64,000 nt of DNA from CAUZIZ01 sp965218775. Its GTDB lineage: Bacteria > Acidobacteriota > UBA6911 > RPQK01 > JAJDTT01. Positions within the stretch are counted from its first letter, which is position 1, and the number at the start of each line of letters is the position of its first letter. Where the stretch lies: NCBI GenBank assembly GCA_965218775.1, contig CBDCLS010000002.1:62001-126000 (forward strand). The letters are read 5' to 3'. Positions 34,817-42,313 of the stretch are shown piece after piece. The position numbers and the translations under genes are program-made. The notes under the pieces were generated by a model. It saw only the letters and a program-made list of their open reading frames with translations. It was not told the DNA's origin and made no database searches.

Positions 34817-34879
34817 AGTCAGCTCCTTGTGATTATTAAGTATCTGATAACAAAGACTTTATATCACATAGAGCTGACT
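34817..34879 (-). promoter_or_regulatory. Inverted repeat that can sequester the transposase RBS
   Basis: Arms at 34817-34833 and 34863-34879 are complementary at 15 of 17 positions around a ~29-nt loop. On a minus-strand transcript the downstream arm contains AAGGAG, the transposase ribosome binding site. A transcript entering from outside the IS would form the hairpin and hide the site; one starting inside the loop would not. This is the logic known from IS10 and IS50; the promoter inside the loop is not identified. Confidence 0.5.
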
Positions 34880-34961
34880 GCTTTTTCTTGTCTTTGAGAA
34901 ATCCGGGCTAGCCCATAAAGATTGAAATCACCGGTGGCCCTCTCAAGCAACACAAACAGAT

Positions 34962-37073
34962 TCACCTTGGGTCGTTCAATTTCGCTCGCGCAGCGGCCAA
35001 CGCTTCAACGATCTCCGGCAGGTGCTGGGGATTTGCCTTGGACCGGGCCAGGCGCTCGAATCCATCCAGCCATCGTCTTGCCTCTTCCACCGATTCCTGG
35101 ATCCACGCACCTTGCCCTCCAACCGAAACGTAGATGGGGCTGGTGTGGGCAAAACGCAGCCGGCAGGGGAGCTGGTCGTCGATCTTACGACGGTAGCGCG
35201 CCAAGCGCTCATCGCTCAGCAGACGATCCTCGGCAGTGGCCCGGACCGCCAGCCACATCCCGGCATCGACCTCCAGTGTCGATTCAATCTGGGTCTGTCT
35301 CTGATTACCCCGCAGCAAACCGCCCCGGATCACCTGTCCATTGGCCACGATCTCAAGGGAGCGTAGCGGCTGATCCGAGTGCACGGTAGCCTTCAGGCGG
35401 AGGCGGCCGCCCTGTTTTTCAAACCCGATCGTATCGCCGGGGCGGTAGGTGGCCGGTCCTCCCGAGATATCGCGAGCCGTAAAGAAGATCATGGGCCCGT
35501 TGGTAACGAAGTTCCGCCCCTCGCGCCAGGCCTGTAAGAAGGCTTCCAGATCCGGCTCTCCGCCAGCTCGCACATAAGCCCGGTTGTAGCCCACGGGCGA
35601 GTCCTGAGCCCCTGACGACGAACCAGCGCCTGCCGCCAGTCGCAGCCCGCAATTGAGAAGCCGATAGTAGCCGTCGGTGTTCATGCGCATCATGTCGAGT
35701 GGCGTGTTAGCGTACTCAGGGAGTCCCTCAATCGACAGCAGATTGCCCGCTCCCTTCCGCGGCAGAAACATGTGGCGCAGGAAATAGTTGTTGCAGACGT
35801 TGATCACATCGACATGTCCCAGCAGGGAATCCAATAGTGCTTCCGGCCGCCAGCCAGCGTGATAGCACACCAGTGCGCCCTGCTCGTGCGCCTCACGGAG
35901 AAGGGACAATGCCGACCGTCCCTGGTCGGCTTGAAACAAGGGACGCCTTTTGAGGCCGATCAGATAGACGGGCCCCCAGGACGAATATTCCAGCTCGGCA
36001 TCCAGGACCGACGTTGGGATGGACGTGCCTGCAAAGGACAGATCGGTCTTCCAACCGAACCCAACCGGCACCTCGAGCCGGTTGCTATTCCACCAGGACA
36101 TGGAGGTGCCAAAATCGAGGCCCTCGGCAGCCAGTTTTGGCCCCAGGATTCCGGCCGTTTGGTGAATGTGGTTCTCACCGCAGACATATCCCCGCTCGCG
36201 CAGGTTGATCCAGCGCTGGAGTTCGATCTGGTGGGTTGTCATCTCGCCTTCCCGAAGCTCCACCGTCTCCAGGGCCGGACGGTACTCCAGTCCTCTCTCG
36301 ACCCGGATCAGCATCTTTCCGGCAGGTACCTTCACCGAGACCGACCCATCGCTGATGAACCAGCGGTCGATCTCGAGTGGTTCCACCGTTCCGGCGGTGA
36401 CCAACAGTTTTCCGTGCCTTCGCCTCTCCTCCCTTTCCCCTGCCGGGACATGGTCCCGGCCCAACGCATCCCGGAGTCTCACCCGCGCAGTCAGCTGGCG
36501 ACCGGTGGACGCATCCAGGACGATCAACTCCAGCCGTCCGGATGCGTCCGTCTCCCGAGCTGTGGTCGAGGAAGCAAGAGCGATCGGTTTCACGATTTGC
36601 GCCAGTTCCTCCCGAGTCAGAAAGATCCTGGAGAGAATGCCCAGTGCTTTCGCAAAGGTGAGGTCGCCCTCCAGATCGTCGAGCATGACCGTGCAGGTTG
36701 CCAGTTCGAGCTTGTAGGGATGGCGCACGTAGCCTTGCCTCCCATTCCGGCGCTTTACGCGAACCGCCTCGCCCCGGATGACCCAGTGACCAGCCCTAAA
36801 AGCCATGTCGGTGAACAGCATGGCCTTCAGATCCCGACCAACCTTTTGCCTGGACCAACCCAGCGGTTTGCCATGGGCATCAAAGCGGATGTCGTTTCCC
36901 TCCATGCCCGTGACCCGGAAGACCAGGACACGGTGGCTGAGGTAGCTCGTCAGCCGTTGGTCCAGAGAAGTCCCGGAGAGAGACCAAAGCTCGGTCCTCG
37001 CTGAGCCGGCGCAGGCCGCGTCCACCCAGCAGAGGAGCAAGGCTACAGTGAGTCCGTAGAGAATGGATTTCAT
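34962..37073 (-). CDS. Secreted CehA/McbA-type PHP metallohydrolase
   Basis: A 703-residue exported protein. ATG 37073 gives a signal peptide (SILYGLTVALLLCWVDAACA); GTG 37085 is possible. The N-terminal ~290 residues are beta-rich. A PHP-like metal site begins at YVCGENHIHQT (the DxHxHT-type motif with Glu-Asn before the His pair), continues with LVCYHAGW, VINVCNNYFLRHM and GAGSSSGAQDSPVGYNRAYV, and ends with EGRNFVTNGPMIFF, as in CehA/McbA proteins (carbaryl hydrolase and microcin-processing relatives). Probably a periplasmic phosphoesterase or amidohydrolase-like enzyme; the substrate is unknown. Confidence 0.75.
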   Translation of the reverse strand: MKSILYGLTVALLLCWVDAACAGSARTELWSLSGTSLDQRLTSYLSHRVLVFRVTGMEGNDIRFDAHGKPLGWSRQKVGRDLKAMLFTDMAFRAGHWVIRGEAVRVKRRNGRQGYVRHPYKLELATCTVMLDDLEGDLTFAKALGILSRIFLTREELAQIVKPIALASSTTARETDASGRLELIVLDASTGRQLTARVRLRDALGRDHVPAGEREERRRHGKLLVTAGTVEPLEIDRWFISDGSVSVKVPAGKMLIRVERGLEYRPALETVELREGEMTTHQIELQRWINLRERGYVCGENHIHQTAGILGPKLAAEGLDFGTSMSWWNSNRLEVPVGFGWKTDLSFAGTSIPTSVLDAELEYSSWGPVYLIGLKRRPLFQADQGRSALSLLREAHEQGALVCYHAGWRPEALLDSLLGHVDVINVCNNYFLRHMFLPRKGAGNLLSIEGLPEYANTPLDMMRMNTDGYYRLLNCGLRLAAGAGSSSGAQDSPVGYNRAYVRAGGEPDLEAFLQAWREGRNFVTNGPMIFFTARDISGGPATYRPGDTIGFEKQGGRLRLKATVHSDQPLRSLEIVANGQVIRGGLLRGNQRQTQIESTLEVDAGMWLAVRATAEDRLLSDERLARYRRKIDDQLPCRLRFAHTSPIYVSVGGQGAWIQESVEEARRWLDGFERLARSKANPQHLPEIVEALAAARAKLNDPR

Positions 37074-37177
37074 GAGACGCGACACTTCTGACTCTGCGAT
37101 GTGATCAAAAGCTGTTTCTACCAGGGTATCACGAGGCCTGTCGCCTCTCGAAGCGCCATCGAACTACGTCCCTGTGA

Positions 37178-37486
37178 TTGGGGTTGCCCTTCGGACCCAA
37201 AAACCAGGTCTTGAACCGTCTCGCCAGGTTTCTCGGTGGGGTGTTCCAGGTCGCGCTGCCGACGCGTCACAGTTCCCAGATCGACGGTTACGACTCACGA
37301 TTTCGCCCCACCTCCTTCGTTGTGGAAAGTGAGTTGGGAGATAGTGGTGACCCGATGATCGTCACGAGTCGAGGTACCTGGCATGACACAGACGGTGACG
37401 GAGTTCCGGAACTGGATCTGGATCACGATGGCCAGGTTGATCCAGATCTTCCCGGATCCCCGCAGGCAACGGTAGCCAATCCTTGA
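37178..37486 (+). CDS. Small ORF with Asp-rich calcium-loop-like end, doubtful
   Basis: A 102-residue frame. The last third, DTDGDGVPELDLDHDGQVDP, looks like a thrombospondin type 3/EF-hand-like calcium loop, which is often found in secreted proteins. The first half is basic and lacks a signal peptide, and no ribosome binding site is evident. It may be the tail of a decayed secreted protein, or chance. Confidence 0.25.
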   Translation: MGLPFGPKNQVLNRLARFLGGVFQVALPTRHSSQIDGYDSRFRPTSFVVESELGDSGDPMIVTSRGTWHDTDGDGVPELDLDHDGQVDPDLPGSPQATVANP

Positions 37487-37823
37487 AGTTTCAGCTCAGG
37501 GGGCCCCTCGCTACGCCTGCAACGTATGTGGCGAGCGCGACGGGTCGAGATCGCGAAGCGACGACGAACGCCATGCCTTGCCATAGTGGAGGAGGAGCGA
37601 CAAAGATATCGGCCCGTCCCGTCGCCACCCCCAGGGCAGATGGGGGTTGTGGACGATCTCTGCGTTGGTCGTCGTCGAAGATGGCCAAGCATCGTCTTCC
37701 TCCTCCTGCCTTGATCTCGCCTCACAAGCCCCATCTGCATACGTTGCAGTATTTACGTTCCAGTCTACTTAGGGCAGGCTATACGTTTTGCTGTACCACA
37801 GCCAACTGCTGTAGACTGAGCTT
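37487..37823. other. Intergenic, nothing recognised
   Basis: About 340 bp upstream of the DUF433 gene. No homology or strong repeat seen. The last ~80 bp are AT-richer and are the likely promoter region for the toxin-antitoxin-like pair. Confidence 0.3.
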
Positions 37824-38051
37824 ATGAACCTCCTCGATCGTATCAGCACCGATCCAGCGGTTAGGTTTGGTAAACCGTGTGTTCGTGGGACTCGGATCAC
37901 GGTAGGCGACATCCTTGGCTACCTGGCTGGCGGAACGTCTGAGGACGAGCTCCTGTCCGACTTTCCTCAGCTCCAACGCGATGACATCAGGGCATGCCTA
38001 GCCTATGCGGCTGAACGCGAGCGCAGAGTCCTGAGTATTCCTGCGGCCTAG
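37824..38051 (+). CDS. DUF433 protein (antitoxin-like)
   Basis: A 75-residue protein: LLDRISTDPAVRFGKPCVRG, TRITVGDILGYLAGG, ELLSDFPQLQRDDIRACLAYAA. This is the full DUF433 winged-helix-like signature (RIxxDPxxxxGKPxIxGTRIxV). Such proteins pair with DUF5615 PIN-like proteins and are proposed antitoxins (VapB45-like). The partner follows after 3 bp. Confidence 0.92.
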   Translation: MNLLDRISTDPAVRFGKPCVRGTRITVGDILGYLAGGTSEDELLSDFPQLQRDDIRACLAYAAERERRVLSIPAA

Positions 38052-38054
38052 AGT

Positions 38055-38435
38055 GTGCGACTGCTTTTCGACGAGCAACTGTCAGAAGCGCTGTCGATAC
38101 TGCTAGACGATGTTTTTCCCGACTCCCTGCATATCAGGCAGATCGATGCCGGGGGTTCAGCGGACAGAGTAGTCTGGCAACTCGCCCGTGAGCGCGATTG
38201 TCTGCTCGTCACGAAGGACGAGGACTTTCACCGCCTCAGCGTGCTGCAGGGTGCACCGCCCAAGGTTGTCTGGATCCGGATTGGAAACTGCACGACGGTG
38301 CAAGTCGCTCGCCTCTTGCGGGAGCATCATGCGGACATACTGCGTTTTGTTAAACAAGACGAAACAACATTCCTGGAACTTGGGCGCGAATCGGCAGGCC
38401 AACAAGACGCTGCACCAGACAAGCCCCACGAGTGA
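38055..38435 (+). CDS. DUF5615 PIN-like protein (toxin-like)
   Basis: A 126-residue protein with GTG start 38055, 3 bp after the DUF433 stop. RLLFDEQLSEALSILL (first acidic residue of the PIN-like fold), DRVVWQLARERDCLLVTKDEDF (second acidic pair) and PPKVVWIRIGNC match DUF5615. It is presumed to act as an RNase-like toxin neutralised by the DUF433 protein. The C-terminal tail after ~115 is poorly conserved and may come from read-through of an old boundary. Confidence 0.9.
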   Translation: MRLLFDEQLSEALSILLDDVFPDSLHIRQIDAGGSADRVVWQLARERDCLLVTKDEDFHRLSVLQGAPPKVVWIRIGNCTTVQVARLLREHHADILRFVKQDETTFLELGRESAGQQDAAPDKPHE

Positions 38436-38472
38436 CCCACCCCATTGGTGAGGCTATCAGGGCGGCTCGCTG

Positions 38473-38916
38473 GTGAGCGCTAAACCGTTGGGCATACAAG
38501 AGTCCAGTGAGGGTGATGATGAGGTTCCTGTGATCAGACGCAACGATCCATGTCCCTGCGGCAGTGGTCGCAAGTTCAAGAAGTGTTGCCTGCTCAAACG
38601 GGCTGGTCCGGGAGATCGGACCACAGGTGAGCTTCGATTCGAGCCCGGAAGCTACGGTGGACCGGGCGGCTAGGCGCCTTCCTTGGCATGCTTCAGGGAG
38701 TCACCATCGGGCGAGAAGGACTACGACTTCGTGCTGGCGAACCCATCCTGTGCCGTTGATTCCGAGAGTGAAGCCGTGGCGCAGGCAACGGCCGACTTCA
38801 GCCAAGCCTGTCGTGTCGACGACGCGACCGGATCCAGCGAAACGATGGGGCGCCAACTCTCAGGGCTCGGGTATGTCCTTGTCGAGGACTTCAAGGTTAT
38901 CGGCGAAGACGCCTAA
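38473..38916 (+). pseudogene. SEC-C motif protein with an internal amber codon
   Basis: Starts at GTG 38473 and encodes the SEC-C zinc motif NDPCPCGSGRKFKKCC followed by GELRFEPGSYGGPGG, then TAG at 38671. The same frame continues for 80 codons: SLACFRESPSGEKDYDFVL, SESEAVAQATADF, ending TAA-less at TAA/TAG 38914. In intact relatives these two parts form one ~150-residue protein (FEPGSYG...YxxxxxGxxxYxFV). So a single nonsense mutation splits the gene, unless the amber is read through. The N-terminal part alone would be 66 residues. Confidence 0.7.
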
Positions 38917-39066
38917 GCTGCCTTCATCCTCGCCCTCTCCAATGTTCCAGCGGGATTCTCAGTGGTCATGACAACCCGTATCGCCCTTGCCGGAGAAGTG
39001 CCTGGGGCTAGCTAGAAGGCATTTCCAGAGCGGAAGGAGCCTCTGGTTTTCTGCAATCTCAGCGTA

Positions 39067-39171
39067 GTTCACTCGACGTTCCGCAGGAAACTTGAATGTC
39101 GGCTTCTAGGCGAGCCGTCGTTCGATTGCGATCAAATGGGACGCTGTCTGTAAGATCGGGTGCCGGCTATC
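39067..39171 (+). repeat. Dispersed repeat family 2, copy 2
   Basis: Aligns in opposite orientation with 32801-32912. It lies in the 300-bp gap between the broken SEC-C gene and the DUF523-DUF1722 gene; the rest of that gap shows nothing else. Confidence 0.7.
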
Positions 39172-39216
39172 ACAATTGATGTATTGACGGCTATCTTGTG
39201 ATTAGTTGAGACCGGC

Positions 39217-40245
39217 TCAGGCCTCGCTTCCTGCCTTGGGAAGCTCGACCAACTCCCTGGGATAGGGTTGAAAGAAGGTCTGGCTTTCCAAGTACCGGTC
39301 TTCGAAACGGGTGATCCAGGCCTCGAGCACCGTGATAACCGATGCCAGGGGAATCCGTTTCTCGCGATAGGACTCGAGCGCGTCCAGGAAATAGGCCTTC
39401 TCTCGACTTGTCAGCCTATCTGAGAAGTAGCCGAAGGCGTGCATCAGAACGTTGATGTTGGAGCTGAATCGGGGAGCACGAGCGAGGGCTGCTCCGAGCT
39501 GCTCAGCATAGCGGTCCAGCAAGTCGGAAAGGTTTTCGCCGTCGAAACCAGCCACGATCCGTCCCATGAGCCGCATCTTGGTCTGGTTGTAGGCCATCAG
39601 GAGGAGCTTGTTCTGTGCCTGGAAATGGATCAGCTTCTGAATGCTGGGTGCCTGGCGAAGGACCCGATAGCGGGCCTGGACAAAGAGCTTGGTCAGGAAA
39701 TGATCTCGAACCCCGGGATTGGTCAGCCGCCCCTCATCCTCGATAGCCACATGGGGGAAACGCTGCAGCACCTTGCGGGCAAATAGCCCTGGTCCCTTCC
39801 CGGCAACATCTTCCTTCCCAAGCGAAAGGTGGATCTTGGAGTCCTTGACGGCGCAGCTGGGTGAGCGGTTCTTCAATATGAAGCCGTCCACCACGGGAAG
39901 GGATCCCAGGTACTCCTGGCTGAACTGCTCCATCTTCTCCGTCAGATCCCTTCCCGTGGTGGGCTGCATCAGTCGCTCATCTTCGTCCTCGACAACAAGG
40001 CGGATCGGATCTCTGGGCGTTCCCAACCCGATCTCTACCTCGGGACAGACAGCTTGGAGGTCGACATGTGCTGCCAGGCTCTGGACAAAGGGAGCGGAGA
40101 TCATGTCCCCGTTGTAGCGGCAGGATTCGAAGCCGAGACACTTGCTGGTAACCACAATCGGTTTGGTCAAACCAACCTGACCGGCCGCCACTGTTGGCTT
40201 CGTTCTAGGAGCTTCCGTTTGGTGTCGTGGGAACTCAGGATGCAT
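39217..40245 (-). CDS. DUF523 and DUF1722 domain protein (YbgA-like)
   Basis: A 342-residue protein. The N-terminal DUF523 part (~25-165) has VVTSKCLGFESCRYNGD, LQAVCPEVEIGLGTPRDPIRL and FILKNRSPSCAV, with the conserved cysteines and the SPSC motif. The C-terminal DUF1722 part (~210-335) has LIHFQAQNKLLLMAYN and NVLMHAFGYFSDRLTSREKAYFLDALESYREKRIPL. The same fusion is common in bacteria (E. coli YbgA is DUF1722). Function unsettled; it is often near photolyase genes, but not here. Confidence 0.93.
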   Translation of the reverse strand: MHPEFPRHQTEAPRTKPTVAAGQVGLTKPIVVTSKCLGFESCRYNGDMISAPFVQSLAAHVDLQAVCPEVEIGLGTPRDPIRLVVEDEDERLMQPTTGRDLTEKMEQFSQEYLGSLPVVDGFILKNRSPSCAVKDSKIHLSLGKEDVAGKGPGLFARKVLQRFPHVAIEDEGRLTNPGVRDHFLTKLFVQARYRVLRQAPSIQKLIHFQAQNKLLLMAYNQTKMRLMGRIVAGFDGENLSDLLDRYAEQLGAALARAPRFSSNINVLMHAFGYFSDRLTSREKAYFLDALESYREKRIPLASVITVLEAWITRFEDRYLESQTFFQPYPRELVELPKAGSEA

Positions 40246-40270
40246 ATCCTTTCAAATATCCCTGGCGAAC

Positions 40271-40346
40271 GTAGCTTTGGCCTCCAGGCCGAAGTCTTAT
40301 TCTTCCGAGCCTTTGGCTCGGACGGCGGCCTGGAGCCCACCGCTAC
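40271..40346 (+). repeat. BIME copy C (two GTAG-REPs)
   Basis: Seventy-six bp, almost identical to the copy at 1736-1811. The central hairpin is perfect here (CCGAGCC-TTT-GGCTCGG), whereas copy A has one G:T. It lies between the DUF523-DUF1722 start and the 3' end of the ferritin-like gene. The short flank GAGCTGAAACTTCAT is also shared with copy A. Confidence 0.88.
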
Positions 40347-40405
40347 CCTTATGAATGATCCGGCTGGCAGCGGGTGGCAGGGCTGAGCTGAAACTTCATC
40401 GAGCA

Positions 40406-40858
40406 CTATTTGTCATATTCCTTGAGGAAACCTCGAAACAGAACCAGGTGCTCCTCCTCGTCCGCCAGTAACCGAATACACAGGTCCTGGGTGACGAAGT
40501 CTTCGCCGTCTGTGCCCCGGATGATGTTTTTGTAGTGATCACAGGCCGAATCTTCGGCATCGATGACAGCCTTGATGGCGTGGACCACATCGGTAGTATC
40601 GGAAGATGGCTGCATCTGTTTCCCCACCTTGACGGAAGCGGAACCAGGAACGAAGCCACCGAGCTGCTTGATCCGCCGGGCCAGTTGCTGGGCGTGAAGC
40701 AACTCTTCGGCAATGTCGGCGTCCAGAGATTTCTTGATTTCCTCGGCTCGAACGCCGTCCAGATTCACGCTGTTGGAGAGGTAGTTCATGACGGTCTCCA
40801 GCTCCATGGAGTAGGCGGTCTCGAGCATTTCGATTGTTTGTTCCTTTGAGAATGGCAT
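40406..40858 (-). CDS. Ferritin-like (bacterioferritin/Dps-type) protein
   Basis: A 150-residue four-helix protein. ATG 40858 has AGGAGA upstream. Iron-ligand pattern: ELETVMNYL (helix A Glu), DIAEELLHAQQL (ExxH, helix B), AEDSACDHYKNI (helix C) and ADEEEHLVLF (ExxH, helix D), i.e. two EExxH-type pairs as in di-iron carboxylate ferritins. It probably stores iron or detoxifies peroxide. The upstream in-frame extension to 40918 lacks support. Confidence 0.87.
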   Translation of the reverse strand: MPFSKEQTIEMLETAYSMELETVMNYLSNSVNLDGVRAEEIKKSLDADIAEELLHAQQLARRIKQLGGFVPGSASVKVGKQMQPSSDTTDVVHAIKAVIDAEDSACDHYKNIIRGTDGEDFVTQDLCIRLLADEEEHLVLFRGFLKEYDK

Positions 40859-40933
40859 GTTTGATCTCCTGATTGAGCTAAAGGTTGATGATTGACCCGA
40901 ACATTCCCCTGTTAACACTGAGGCCGCTGCTTT

Positions 40934-42214
40934 TCAATCCACAACCAGGTCCCATCCGAAACCCGGCCGATCTGAGGGTCGCATGTAGATTCCTTCGGGG
41001 CCGCGGCTGATGTTGTTCTCTTCCTCGAATCGCTGGTAGACCTCGTCAGGTCCGCCGGGTGGAGGCATGAACATCTCGCACCAGGGGCTGTTGGGTGTGG
41101 CCATGATGTAGTGCGGACCGCCTCCGCGCCAGCCGCCGTGAAGAATGACGGGAATGTCGTGGGCCGCAGCCAGGGCGCCGATTCGACGCAATTCGGTCAG
41201 CCCCCCACACCAGTTCATATCCGGCTGCCAGATGTCGGCGCCCTGGCAGTCCAGAAGCAGACGGAAACCGTAGCGTGTGTACTCGTGTTCCCCGGTCGCC
41301 ATCCGCGTCGAGCTGATCTGGGCGTTGAGACGTCCGAAGCCAGCGTAGTTGTCCGGCGGCAGGCACTCTTCCATCCAATAGACACGGTAGGGCTCGAGGG
41401 CTTCGGCGAATTCGAGGGTGTAACGTTCGGTTAAGGCCATCCAACAGTCGAGCATGATTTCACCATTGGGCCCGAGGAGTTTGCGTGCTCGCTCTACCAG
41501 TTTCAGATTTTTTTTCATCCCCTTAAGACCGTCCGCCGGCCCGTAGGGGACGGCGAGCTTGAGCTTGGTGTAACCAAACTCGATGTGTTGCTCCAGATCG
41601 TTGCCGGTGCAATAGCCGGGAATGCGTGACTTGGTCTCTCCCCCCAAGAGTTGGTACACGGGCATCTTCAGGGCGTTGCCGACCAGGTCCCAAAGGGCAT
41701 TGTCTACCGCGCTGATGGCGTGCACCACGATCCCCTTGCGACCGTAATAGAGCGTCGAGCGCCACATGATGTCCCAGAGTCGCTCAGGGTTGAACGGATT
41801 CTCACCGATCAGCAGTTGGGCCAGGTGCTTTTCAATCACAAAACCCGCACCCGGACCGCCATAGCCAATTCCTCGAACTCCTTTGTCGGTCGTAATTTCT
41901 ACTGCCGATGGCCCCAGGTCAGCGGCCATGAACAGTGATCGGCGGGCCTTGTACTCGGGATAGATCGACATCGGATTCGCCACTTCCACGTTACCGGTCG
42001 ACCAAGAGCCGGGAGCCGGCTCATAGGAGGAGGGCAGCGGTCGCCTCGGCCTCGGGCGAACCATACGGACACCGGTGATCTTCAGCTTGCTTCGCGCCTC
42101 GGCGAAGGGAGGCGGAGGAGTGGTTGGCATGGCGTCTTCCTTTTTCTGGGCCCACAGGGAGGCAGCGCTAATCGAACTCATCAAGCCTGCCTGCAAGAAA
42201 CTACGGCGATGCAT
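40934..42214 (-). CDS. Tat-exported enolase-superfamily (mandelate racemase-like) enzyme
   Basis: A 426-residue protein. ATG 42214 gives MHRRSFLQAGLMSSISAASL, a Tat-like signal. The longer in-frame start (42310) would translate BIME copy D and is rejected. Enolase-superfamily residues: KLKLAVPYG (KxK base), IMLDCWMALT (metal Asp), YWMEECL (metal Glu), ATGEHEYT (metal Glu) and ILHGGWRGGG (second base region), with a capping domain at ~60-200. It resembles galactonate/gluconate dehydratase-like members that dehydrate sugar acids. Adjacent to the DUF1501 and DUF1553 genes on the same strand. Confidence 0.85.
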   Translation of the reverse strand: MHRRSFLQAGLMSSISAASLWAQKKEDAMPTTPPPPFAEARSKLKITGVRMVRPRPRRPLPSSYEPAPGSWSTGNVEVANPMSIYPEYKARRSLFMAADLGPSAVEITTDKGVRGIGYGGPGAGFVIEKHLAQLLIGENPFNPERLWDIMWRSTLYYGRKGIVVHAISAVDNALWDLVGNALKMPVYQLLGGETKSRIPGYCTGNDLEQHIEFGYTKLKLAVPYGPADGLKGMKKNLKLVERARKLLGPNGEIMLDCWMALTERYTLEFAEALEPYRVYWMEECLPPDNYAGFGRLNAQISSTRMATGEHEYTRYGFRLLLDCQGADIWQPDMNWCGGLTELRRIGALAAAHDIPVILHGGWRGGGPHYIMATPNSPWCEMFMPPPGGPDEVYQRFEEENNISRGPEGIYMRPSDRPGFGWDLVVD

Positions 42215-42222
42215 AGGGGGTT

Positions 42223-42304
42223 GTGGCGGTGGTCTCCAGGTCACCATGCATCGAGCCAGAGGCTCGAAAGAAAAAGAAAAGTTTGGCCTGGAGACCGAAC
42301 CCAC
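42223..42304 (-). repeat. BIME copy D, diverged (decayed GTAG)
   Basis: The two arms keep the palindrome (GTGG then CGGTGGTCT-CC-AGGTCACCA; minus strand GTGG then GTTCGGTCT-CC-AGGCCAAAC) with G:T pairs, but both GTAG tetranucleotides have become GTGG. The inner hairpin TCGAGCC-AGA-GGCTCGA is perfect. It begins 9 bp before the enolase-superfamily start codon and ends 10 bp after the DUF1501 stop. Confidence 0.65.
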
Positions 42305-42313
42305 GTCCAAGTT

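Larger units (their letters stand above)
33219..34907 (-). mobile_element. IS1380-family insertion sequence
   Basis: A 1.69-kb element with terminal inverted repeats CCCGGATTTCTCA (left, from 33219) and its complement ending at 34907. Both ends are flanked by CTAG (33215-33218 and 34908-34911), consistent with a 4-bp target duplication. One transposase gene is on the minus strand. It is inserted in a vapC-like gene. Confidence 0.85.

Noticed and set aside
35859..37004. 381-codon plus-strand frame opposite the CehA-type gene
   Set aside because: Antisense shadow; the minus strand has a signal peptide and PHP motif.
37741..37823. Promoter boxes upstream of the DUF433 gene
   Set aside because: The region is AT-richer but no -35/-10 pair with good spacing stands out, so I do not report a promoter.
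42215..42310. N-terminal extension of the enolase-superfamily gene
   Set aside because: It translates BIME copy D; the Tat signal begins at 42214.
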